From contig JAJYIC010000005.1 of NCBI GenBank assembly GCA_021790295.1, positions 1-15,157 on the forward strand: a stretch of DNA of 15,157 nt, written 5' to 3'. Made by a program: the position numbers and the translations under genes. Position 1 is the stretch's first letter. Every line of letters starts with the position of its first letter. The notes under the pieces were generated by a model. That model saw only the letters and a program-made list of their open reading frames with translations. It was not told where the DNA came from and did no database searches. Origin of the DNA: Pseudomonadota bacterium (GTDB lineage Bacteria > Pseudomonadota > Alphaproteobacteria > ATCC43930 > CGMCC-115725). Shown in pieces: positions 1-6,051 of the stretch.

Positions 1-417
1 CCCGCAGCGGCAGACAAAAAGCTGCCGCCGCCTCTCTTTAGAAGCCCCACTGCGCCGCCGCGACCGCCTGCCGCTGCGGAGAAAAAGCTTCCGCCGCCTC
101 TCTTCCGCGGCCCCACTGCGCCGCCGGCTCCAACCGTAGAGAAGAGGCCTCCGGTCTCCGTCTTCCGCGGGCCGCCTGCGCCGCGGCCTCCAGTCGTAGA
201 GAAGAGGCCTCCGGTTCCCGTCTTCCGCGGGCCGCCTGCGCCGCCGCCGCGGCCTCCAGTCGTAGAGAAGAGGCCTCCGGTTCCCGTCTTCCGCGGGCCG
301 CCTGCGCCGCCGCCGCGGCCGCCCGTCCTAGCCCATCCGCCTTCTCCGCCTCATCCCCCACCGAGCGTTCCGCACCCGCCGCCGCACGACGGCGGCAAAA
401 AGGACGAGAACAAGTAG
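1..417 (+). CDS. C-terminal part of a proline-rich tandem-repeat protein (left-truncated)
   Basis: Frame 1 is open from the window edge to TAG at 415-417 and gives 138 codons with no Met, so the start lies to the left. I do not recognise the protein and assign no function. Codons 5-110 are about five repeats of 20-22 residues. Each begins D/E-K-K/R, passes through a Pro run to F-R-G/S-P and ends in a Pro/Ala/Val stretch. The last two units (199-264 and 265-330) are almost identical at the DNA level. The tail (codons 111-138) has Pro/His pairs and ends very hydrophilic (DGGKKDENK). The composition suggests an extended, disordered linker or tail, perhaps of a cell-envelope protein, but nothing here proves location. 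It converges on the PLP-enzyme gene with 18 bp between stop codons. The opposite strand is also open, but there it is a low-complexity Ala/Arg reading that runs into antisense of the next gene. Confidence 0.7.
   Translation, partial: PAAADKKLPPPLFRSPTAPPRPPAAAEKKLPPPLFRGPTAPPAPTVEKRPPVSVFRGPPAPRPPVVEKRPPVPVFRGPPAPPPRPPVVEKRPPVPVFRGPPAPPPRPPVLAHPPSPPHPPPSVPHPPPHDGGKKDENK
13..330 (+). repeat. Five in-frame tandem repeats of 60-66 bp coding for Pro-rich units
   Basis: Units, aligned on the Asp/Glu-Lys codons, lie at 13-78, 79-138, 139-198, 199-264 and 265-330. Lengths are 66, 60, 60, 66 and 66 bp, always multiples of three, so copy-number change would keep the frame. Units 4 and 5 differ at only a few bases, whereas unit 1 is the most diverged. 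This points to recent duplication at the 3' end of the array. Confidence 0.85.
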
Positions 418-435
418 GGGAAAAGGCCCGGAGGA

Positions 436-1581
436 TTATTTCGCGCCCGTGCCGAGAAACGCGCCTATCCTTTCGGCCGCTTTCAGCCCCGAACCGGTAA
501 GGACGACGACGTTCACCTCTTCGCGTGCGAGAACACCCTCCGCGATTAGCCGGCCGAAAGCCGCGGCGGCGGTCGCCGCGGTCGGCTCGACAAAAAATCC
601 CTGCCGGCCGAGCGCCGCAAGGGCGGGAAGGATGGCCTCTTCGGGGACCGTGACGACGGCTCCCTGCGAACGGCGCAGCGCGTGCAACACTTCGGCCGCC
701 CGCACCGGTTTCAAGGCGGCGATGCCGTCGGCGATCGAAGGTTTCGCGGAAAACGGCAGCAGCGCCTCTACGCCCTCCTGCCAGGGACGCGCGAAAGCGG
801 CGCAGTTTTCCGCCTGCACGGCGAAAAGACGCGGCAGGCGGGAGATCTCGCCTGCGCGCAGCAGCTCCTCGAAACCGCGTTCGAGGCCGAGGATGTTGCT
901 GCCGTAGCCGGTCGGAACGAAAATCGCGTCCGGCCGGCGGAAGCCCAGTTGCTCCCAAAGCTCATAGGCGAGCGTTTTCGTGCCTTCGATAAAATAAGGC
1001 TGCCAGTTGTGGCTGGCGTAAAAGCTTTCGCCGGCGGCGGCGAGAGCGGCTTTGCCGACCGCCTCGCGGTCTCCAGGGACGGCGCTGATCCGAGCGCCGG
1101 AGGCGGCGATCTGCACCAGCTTTGCCTGCGGCGCGCCGGCGGGGACAAAGATTCGGCAAGGGATGCCGGCGCGGGCCGCGTAAAGGGCGATCGAGGCGCC
1201 TGCGTTTCCCGACGAATCCTCGTGGATCGCCCCCACCCCGAGGGCGAGAAGATGGTTGAGCATAAGCGCGCTGCCCCGGTCCTTGAAAGACCCGGTCGGC
1301 ATCTGCGACTCGAGCTTGAAGTAGACCGGTACGCCCTGCCAACGCCCTTCGAGGAGAGGGGTCCAGCCTTCCCCGAGGGTCACGCGCGGCGGGCCTTCGA
1401 ACGCGAGGGCGGCGGCATAACGCCAAAGGGAGGCGTCCCCGGCAACGATCTCGCCGCGCGAGAGGCCCCGCCCCGCCTTGAGGTTGAGGTGGCTGCCGCA
1501 ATCGCAGCGCCACAAAGGCCGGTCGGCCGCGGTGGAGCGCCCGCAGGCCGGGCAAACATAGGTCGCGTGCCGCGCGCTCAT
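436..1581 (-). CDS. Threonine synthase-like PLP-dependent enzyme with N-terminal zinc ribbon
   Basis: This is a fold-type II PLP enzyme of the threonine synthase family, which would convert O-phosphohomoserine to threonine and phosphate in the cytoplasm. The chosen start (ATG at 1581-1579) gives 381 residues and has GGGGAG 4 nt upstream. In-frame ATGs further up, at 1623 and 1680, lack conserved sequence. Residues 10-28 form a C-x2-C...C-x-C zinc ribbon (C10, C13, C26, C28). The PLP lysine is K100 in the motif SFKDRG. SSGNAG and TGYGSN are the usual substrate and phosphate-cofactor loops, and TGSGLK near the C terminus is typical of the family. Alphaproteobacteria usually also carry a longer ThrC without this ribbon, so this may be a second threonine synthase or a related lyase. 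Family assignment is firm but the substrate is not. It is divergent from folD across 141 bp. Confidence 0.85.
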   Translation of the reverse strand: MSARHATYVCPACGRSTAADRPLWRCDCGSHLNLKAGRGLSRGEIVAGDASLWRYAAALAFEGPPRVTLGEGWTPLLEGRWQGVPVYFKLESQMPTGSFKDRGSALMLNHLLALGVGAIHEDSSGNAGASIALYAARAGIPCRIFVPAGAPQAKLVQIAASGARISAVPGDREAVGKAALAAAGESFYASHNWQPYFIEGTKTLAYELWEQLGFRRPDAIFVPTGYGSNILGLERGFEELLRAGEISRLPRLFAVQAENCAAFARPWQEGVEALLPFSAKPSIADGIAALKPVRAAEVLHALRRSQGAVVTVPEEAILPALAALGRQGFFVEPTAATAAAAFGRLIAEGVLAREEVNVVVLTGSGLKAAERIGAFLGTGAK

Positions 1582-1621
1582 TTTCTCCCCTTTGGCTCTG
1601 CCCCATGGTCGGGGAAGCGAC

Positions 1622-1650
1622 ATTATGCGAAAGCGACGGGAAGGGAAAAG
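1622..1650 (-). promoter_or_regulatory. Possible promoter of the PLP-enzyme gene
   Basis: On the minus strand CATAAT (1627-1622) matches five of six bases of the -10 consensus. It would place transcription start near 1615, about 35 nt before the ATG at 1581. The -35 region around 1650-1645 (CTTTTC) is poor. If this promoter is real it rules out the in-frame ATGs at 1623 and 1680 as starts. Confidence 0.3.
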
Positions 1651-1722
1651 AAGCGCCACCCTTTGCGCGTAAAAGGGCAAGTTTCGGTCCCGCCTTTCGC
1701 GGCCACCCTAGGGGAGACCCCG

Positions 1723-2610
1723 ATGACCCTGGCGACACTCATCGATGGCAAAAGCATCGCCGCCGATCTTTCCCGCCGCACCGCCGCCGCGGCGGAGGAC
1801 CTGCGCAAAAGCCTCGGGCGCGCCCCAGGCCTTGCCGCGATCTTCGTCGGCGGCGACCCGGCAAGCGCGCTTTATGTTCGCAACAAGGATCGCGCCGCCG
1901 CCGCCGCGGGGCTCCTCCCTTCGACCCGGCACCTCCCGGCCGATATCGCCGAGAACGATCTCCTCGCCGAGATCGAACGCCTCAATCGCGACGAGGGCAC
2001 CGACGGCATCCTCGTGCAACTGCCCCTTCCGCCGCATATCGATCGCGAGACCGTGATCAACGCCATCGATCCGGAAAAGGATGTGGACGGCCTTCATCCG
2101 CTCAATGTCGGCCGCCTTTGGAGCGGACAAAAGGGCCTCGTTCCGGCGACCCCGCAAGGCTGTTTGCGGCTTTTGCGGGCGGTGCATGACGATCTCTCGG
2201 GTCTCGAAGCGGTTGTGCTGGGGCGCTCGAACCTTGTCGGCAAACCGGCGGCCGCTCTGCTTCTCGCCGCCGATTGCACGGTGACTACGGCGCATTCGAA
2301 AAGCGAGGGCGCCAAAGAGATCTGCCGCCGGGCCGATATTCTCGTCGTTGCGGTCGGCCGGCCGCGTCTCGTCGGCGCCGACTGGATCAAGCCCGGAGCC
2401 AGCGTCATCGACGTCGGCATCAACCGCATCGTCTCGCCCGAAGGCCAAAGACAGATCCTCGGCGACGTCGATCATTCTCCAGCGCGGGCGGTCGCAGGGG
2501 CGATAACGCCGGTCCCGGGCGGGGTCGGACCGATGACGATCGCCTGCCTTATCGCCAATACGATTATCGCGGCGTGCCGCCGCAGCGGTTTGCCCGACCC
2601 CCGTTTTTGA
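1723..2610 (+). CDS. folD: FolD: methylene-tetrahydrofolate dehydrogenase / methenyl-tetrahydrofolate cyclohydrolase
   Basis: The enzyme interconverts 5,10-methylene-, 5,10-methenyl- and 10-formyl-tetrahydrofolate with NADP(H), supplying C1 units for purines, formyl-Met and, in methylotrophs, C1 assimilation. At 295 residues it has the usual length. The start is ATG 1723 with AGGGGAG at 1710-1716, 6 nt upstream. The open frame continues far upstream but has no homology there. Visible family motifs are Y51-V-R-N-K55 (catalytic Tyr and Lys), VQLPLP at about 98-103, the DVDG-LHP and PATPQG substrate loops, the Rossmann signature VVLGRSNLVGKP, and PVPGGVGPMT near the C terminus. It is followed after 103 bp by a small exported protein in the same direction. 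The two may be co-transcribed up to the terminator at 3058-3085. Confidence 0.97.
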   Translation: MTLATLIDGKSIAADLSRRTAAAAEDLRKSLGRAPGLAAIFVGGDPASALYVRNKDRAAAAAGLLPSTRHLPADIAENDLLAEIERLNRDEGTDGILVQLPLPPHIDRETVINAIDPEKDVDGLHPLNVGRLWSGQKGLVPATPQGCLRLLRAVHDDLSGLEAVVLGRSNLVGKPAAALLLAADCTVTTAHSKSEGAKEICRRADILVVAVGRPRLVGADWIKPGASVIDVGINRIVSPEGQRQILGDVDHSPARAVAGAITPVPGGVGPMTIACLIANTIIAACRRSGLPDPRF

Positions 2611-2713
2611 ACGCCGCCGCGCCTTCTTCCTGCGCCTCATGAGCGACCGGGAACCGCGACGCGAGCGGGGCTGTTCATCGGAAAGGTTCGCACATCGCAG
2701 AAAGGCGAGGGTC

Positions 2714-2992
2714 ATGATCAGGATAACGGCCTTGGCTTTGGCGGCGGCATTTGCCGTTGGGATTGCGGCGGCCGAGGCCGCGCCGCAAGCGCAGATCGTC
2801 ACCAACGGTCCGCAGGTCAATCCGGGTGATGTCGGCGGCTCATGGTCGGCCCGCCAGGACAGGATCGAAAGCCGGCGTTACGACCATCTGGTGGCAGCGG
2901 ATCCGGCTTTCCGCGCCTACCGGATTCGCAAGGAATGCGGGCCCGTTACCGATCCGCGATTGCACGCCAAGTGCGTCGCAAGCTTCCAATAA
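2714..2992 (+). CDS. Small exported protein of unknown function with a C-terminal cysteine pair
   Basis: The product has 92 residues. ATG 2714 is preceded by AGGCGAGG (2703-2710). It begins a clear Sec signal peptide: MIR, a hydrophobic Ala/Leu/Val core, then a probable cleavage after about residue 21-23 (AEA or EAA). An ATG at 2639 in the same frame would place an Arg-rich stretch before the signal peptide and is unlikely. The mature part of about 70 residues is charged and polar. It ends with two cysteines 13 residues apart in a C-G-P-V-T-D-P-R-L-H-A-K-C segment, which could form a disulfide in the periplasm. The segment looks like a conserved core of small exported proteins in alphaproteobacteria, but I know no function. 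It sits between folD and a strong terminator. Confidence 0.8.
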   Translation: MIRITALALAAAFAVGIAAAEAAPQAQIVTNGPQVNPGDVGGSWSARQDRIESRRYDHLVAADPAFRAYRIRKECGPVTDPRLHAKCVASFQ

Positions 2993-3057
2993 CAAGCGGA
3001 ACAAGAAAATTCGCCGCGGCCGGTTCGGCTTTGCCGGGCCGGCCCTTCTCGAAATCG

Positions 3058-3085
3058 AGAGTCGCCCGCCCGGGCGACTCTTTTT
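3058..3085 (+). terminator. Rho-independent terminator after the folD/small-protein unit
   Basis: AGAGTCGCCCG (3058-3068) and CGGGCGACTCT (3071-3081) are perfect reverse complements and are followed by TTTT. The innermost pairs cannot all close over a CC loop, so the working stem is about 9-10 bp. On the minus strand the same hairpin lies 5 nt beyond the HAD gene stop. The bases after it there read TCTCGATTTC, without a run of T, so it would be only a weak terminator for the pentose phosphate operon. Confidence 0.88.
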
Positions 3086-3090
3086 CACCT

Positions 3091-3891
3091 TCAGCCGAGA
3101 ACATAGCGTTCGAGCGCCACAGCAAAGCCGTCTTCTTCGTTCGACAAAGTGATCGCCTGGGCGCGGCTTTTGACTTCCGCGGCGGCGTTCCCCATGGCGA
3201 TCGCAAACCCCGCCCTTTTGAACATTTCAAGGTCGTTTTCCATATCGCCGAGGACGGCGATCTCTTCGCGCGGGATGCCGAGCCGCCCTGACAAAAGCTC
3301 GACGAGACGGCCTTTGCTGGTGCCGGGAGGGGTGACGTCGAGATAATAGGGTTGGGAACGCACCACGCAAGCGAGACCGGCGAGAGCCTTTTGCGCCGCC
3401 ATCTCGCAAGCGGCGACCCTTTCAAGGTCGTTGCTCGCCCCCACGATCTTCGAGGCGCGGCCGAAATGGCCGGCAAAAGAGCGCACCGGCGTCGGCCTTG
3501 CCTTTATGGTGCGGATCTCGTATTCGACATGGTCGCCCAAAGGGTCGCGCACAAACCAGGAGTGGGCGTTGAAAAGCCAGACGCCGATCTTCTGGTCCTC
3601 CAACAATTCGACCGCAAGCCTTGCCGCCTCCGGCGAAAGATGCGTCTCCTCGACGGGGCTCATGTCGGGGGTGAGGATCGCGGCGCCGTTGAAGCCCGCA
3701 AACGGCAGGCTGAGGCGAAGGGGTTGCAAGAGCATCGAGAGCCCGAAAGGGGGGCGGCTGCTGCAGATCGAAAAACGGATCCCTTTGTCGTAAAGCCGGC
3801 CGACCGCCTCGATCGAACGGGCCGTCAGGGTCTTGGCGCCGGTGACGAGGGTGCCGTCGACATCCGAGACGACGAGGGCGAAACCGCTCAT
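3091..3891 (-). CDS. Cof-type HAD-IIB family phosphatase, last gene of the pentose phosphate operon
   Basis: This is a haloacid-dehalogenase-superfamily hydrolase of 266 residues, the usual length for Cof-type sugar-phosphate or FMN phosphatases. Motif I is D10-V-D12-G-T (nucleophile and acid/base). Motif II is the Ser in the SSRPPFG stretch (about 44-50). Motif III is K193, and motif IV is GDMEND (215-220), where most relatives have GDNxND. A C2-type cap lies between motifs II and III. The start ATG 3891-3889 overlaps the rpiA stop in ATGA, so translation is coupled. The longer open frame upstream is antisense-like overlap with rpiA. The substrate cannot be read from sequence. Its position suggests a phosphorylated sugar or a side product of the pathway, a role not established for this family here. 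Confidence 0.9.
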   Translation of the reverse strand: MSGFALVVSDVDGTLVTGAKTLTARSIEAVGRLYDKGIRFSICSSRPPFGLSMLLQPLRLSLPFAGFNGAAILTPDMSPVEETHLSPEAARLAVELLEDQKIGVWLFNAHSWFVRDPLGDHVEYEIRTIKARPTPVRSFAGHFGRASKIVGASNDLERVAACEMAAQKALAGLACVVRSQPYYLDVTPPGTSKGRLVELLSGRLGIPREEIAVLGDMENDLEMFKRAGFAIAMGNAAAEVKSRAQAITLSNEEDGFAVALERYVLG

Positions 3892-4595
3892 CGCCGCCTT
3901 CTCGGATCCCGTTCGAGGACTTCGATCCCTTCTTCCGAGGCGCTGACGACGGCCGAAGCGCGTCCGACAAAAAGCCCGCTTTCGAACGCGCCGACGGTGA
4001 GCGCAATCTCCCTTTCGAGAGCGGCCGGGTCTTTGATCGCACCAAAATCGCAATCGAGGATGAGGTTGCCGCCGTCGGTGACATAAGGGTCGCCGCCATC
4101 ACATCTGCGCAGGCGCGCGACCGAGCCGAGCCTTTCGAGCGCCAAAGCCGTCGCCTGCCAGCCGAACTCGGCCACTTCGACGGGAACCGGGGTGCGCTCT
4201 CCCAGGCGGTCGACGAGCTTGCCATCATCGACGACGATGACGAGGCGCGCGCTCGCCGCGGCGACGATCTTCTCGCGCAAAAGGGCGCCGCCTCGCCCTT
4301 TGATCAGATCGAGGCTCCTTCGCTCGACTTCGTCGGCGCCGTCGATCGTCAGATCGATGCGCCGCTCTTCCTCGAAGCCCGCAAGGGGGATGCCGCAGCG
4401 ACGCGCGAGAAGGGCCGTCGCCTTCGAGGTCGGAATGGCGCGAATTTTGAGACCCTGCGCGACCCGCGCGCCAAGCCCTTCGATCAGAAAGCGCGCGGTC
4501 GAACCGGTGCCGAGGCCGACTACCATGCCTTCTTCGATCTCCTCCAGCGCATAAAGCGCCGCCGCGCGCTTCAGTCGATCGCGATCGCCGCTCAC
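3888..4595 (-). CDS. rpiA: Ribose-5-phosphate isomerase A
   Basis: It interconverts ribose-5-phosphate and ribulose-5-phosphate in the non-oxidative pentose phosphate branch. The product has 235 residues, normal for RpiA. The start is GTG at 4595-4593, overlapping the pgl stop as GTGA, with GGGGAG 4 nt upstream. A longer frame reaching 4814 lies over pgl and has no family sequence. Motifs are GLGTGST (27-33, phosphate loop), D85-G-A-D88-E, K99-G-x-G-G-A, and E108 in the REK segment, which corresponds to the catalytic Glu of E. coli RpiA. A D-D-G-K stretch is followed by PVPVEV. The C terminus ends in a run of four Arg. It is coupled at both ends, to pgl and to the HAD gene. Confidence 0.96.
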   Translation of the reverse strand: MSGDRDRLKRAAALYALEEIEEGMVVGLGTGSTARFLIEGLGARVAQGLKIRAIPTSKATALLARRCGIPLAGFEEERRIDLTIDGADEVERRSLDLIKGRGGALLREKIVAAASARLVIVVDDGKLVDRLGERTPVPVEVAEFGWQATALALERLGSVARLRRCDGGDPYVTDGGNLILDCDFGAIKDPAALEREIALTVGAFESGLFVGRASAVVSASEEGIEVLERDPRRRR

Positions 4596-5317
4596 CTCGC
4601 TCCCCGTGCGGCTTTGTCGACAAGCCAGAAAACGTCGCCCTCTGGCCTGAGGCGGACGGCGGGAAGCGTCCTCTCTCCGCCGAGAACCCGTTCGAGGATC
4701 GCCGATTTTTCGCTTCCGGCGACAAGAAAGATCGTTTTGCGGCTGCTTTCGAGAGCCGGATAGGTGAGGGTGATCCGCGCCTCGGGGCGCGCCCCTTCGA
4801 CCGCGGCCACCCACGCCCGGCGCTCATCGAGAACGGGCGAACACGGGAAAAGCGAAGCCGTATGCCCGTCCTCGCCGAGACCCAAAAGGGTCAGATCGAA
4901 AAGAGGGCGCGCGGGATCGAGCCTTTCCGATCCGTAATAGGCTTTGAGCGCGCGTTCGTAAGCGCGCGCGGCCGCCGAGGGCTCCCCTTTGGTCTCGATC
5001 GCATGGACCTGTTCGGGCGGCACCGGAGCCAGCGCCAAAAGCGCTTCGCGCACCATCCGGTAGTTGCTCTCCTTGTCTTCCCACGGGACAAAGCGTTCGT
5101 CGCCCCAGAACCAGTGAACCTTTTTCCAGGGAAAGCCGTCGCGATAAGGGGAGAGGGCGAGAAGCCGATAAAGCCGCCGCGGCGTCGACCCTCCGGAAAG
5201 ACAGATCGAGAACCGCTCCCCGCCCATCCGGGCGGCGTCGACGAGGGCCTCCGCCGCGCGCCGCGCAAGCGCGTCGGCATCAAAAAGGACTTCGATCCTC
5301 TCTTCCCCTGCCGGCAT
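4592..5317 (-). CDS. pgl: 6-Phosphogluconolactonase
   Basis: It hydrolyses 6-phosphogluconolactone, the product of Zwf, to 6-phosphogluconate in the cytoplasm. It has 241 residues and belongs to the NagB-like Pgl family (DevB type), not the beta-propeller YbhE type. Key motifs are LSGGSTPRRLY (about 40-50), GDERFVP with the following ESNYRM (about 72-87), and GLGEDGHTASLFP in the middle. All are characteristic of the active site. ATG 5317 has a GGGGAGAGAGG tract directly upstream, so the Shine-Dalgarno sequence is good. The 40-nt gap to rpe is the largest within the operon. The stop overlaps the rpiA GTG start. Confidence 0.95.
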   Translation of the reverse strand: MPAGEERIEVLFDADALARRAAEALVDAARMGGERFSICLSGGSTPRRLYRLLALSPYRDGFPWKKVHWFWGDERFVPWEDKESNYRMVREALLALAPVPPEQVHAIETKGEPSAAARAYERALKAYYGSERLDPARPLFDLTLLGLGEDGHTASLFPCSPVLDERRAWVAAVEGARPEARITLTYPALESSRKTIFLVAGSEKSAILERVLGGERTLPAVRLRPEGDVFWLVDKAARGAR

Positions 5318-5357
5318 CCTCTCTCCCCGGTCCTTTCCTATTCCCTATTCTTATCCT

Positions 5358-6029
5358 CTATCCTTGTGCCGCGTCGCGGATTGCGGCGATCGCGGAAGCG
5401 TAATCGCGCGATTTGAAGATCGCGGAGCCGGCGACGAGCGCGTTTGCCCCGGCGGCCACCGCCTTTCCCGCGGTCTCCTTGGTGATACCGCCGTCGACGG
5501 CGATGTCGAAGGCAAGGCCGCGCTTTTCCGACAGCCGCCGCAATGCGGCGATCTTGGGTACAACCTCGGGCAGGAAGCGCTGGCCGGCAAAGCCGGGATT
5601 GACGGTCATGACGAGAACCTCGTCGCAGAGGTGAAGGACCTCTTCGATCAAGGAAAGAGGGGTTCCGGGGTTGAGCGCCACGCCTGCGCGCTTGCCAAGC
5701 TCGCGGATCGAGGAAAGGCTGCGGTGAAGATGCGTCGTCGCTCGAGGCTCGCAATGGATGGTGAGGTGATCGGCGCCCGCGCGCGCATAGTCTTCGAGGC
5801 TTCGCTCCGGCTCGACGATCATCAGATGCACATCGAGAGGCTTTGCCGTCACCCTTCTCGCCGCTTCGAGGAGGATCGGCCCAAAGCTCAGGTTCGGCAC
5901 AAACCGGCCGTCCATGACATCGATGTGGATCCAATCGGCGCCCGCCCGCTCGACCGCGCGCACTTCCTCTCCAAGCCTTGCAAGATCGGCGGACAGGATC
6001 GAAGGGGCAACGAGGAGAGGGCGCGTCAT
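5358..6029 (-). CDS. rpe: Ribulose-phosphate 3-epimerase
   Basis: It interconverts ribulose-5-phosphate and xylulose-5-phosphate through a metal-dependent TIM-barrel mechanism. With ATG 6029 the product has 223 residues and starts MTRPLLVAPSILSADL, the standard Rpe beginning. An in-frame ATG three codons earlier (6038) is an alternative. Neither has a recognisable Shine-Dalgarno, which suggests reinitiation after the zwf stop 22 (or 13) nt upstream. Metal and catalytic residues are all present: S10, H35 and D37 in WIHIDVMDG, H68 in DVHLMI, and D179 in VDGGI. The phosphate loop NPGF is at 144-147. The segment upstream of 6038 in the same frame overlaps the zwf 3' end and has no homology. Confidence 0.96.
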   Translation of the reverse strand: MTRPLLVAPSILSADLARLGEEVRAVERAGADWIHIDVMDGRFVPNLSFGPILLEAARRVTAKPLDVHLMIVEPERSLEDYARAGADHLTIHCEPRATTHLHRSLSSIRELGKRAGVALNPGTPLSLIEEVLHLCDEVLVMTVNPGFAGQRFLPEVVPKIAALRRLSEKRGLAFDIAVDGGITKETAGKAVAAGANALVAGSAIFKSRDYASAIAAIRDAAQG

Positions 6030-6051
6030 CGAAGCCATCGCAAAGAGCGGC

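Noticed and set aside
1..330. Repeats at the left edge as a CRISPR array
   Set aside because: Units are contiguous, 60-66 bp, in codon phase and translate to a periodic protein; there are no unique spacers.
38..958. Long minus-strand open frame opposite the proline-rich repeats and part of the PLP-enzyme gene
   Set aside because: Ala/Arg-rich low complexity, no domain, and it overlaps the well-supported PLP enzyme in another frame of the same strand.
682..1722. Upstream extension of the folD reading frame, which would suggest a fusion protein
   Set aside because: The extension is antisense to the PLP enzyme, has no homology, and folD has its own ATG with a good Shine-Dalgarno at 1710-1716.
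4596..4814. N-terminal extension of rpiA
   Set aside because: It overlaps pgl in another frame and has no RpiA similarity. The GTG at 4595 with GGGGAG and the GTGA junction explain the start.
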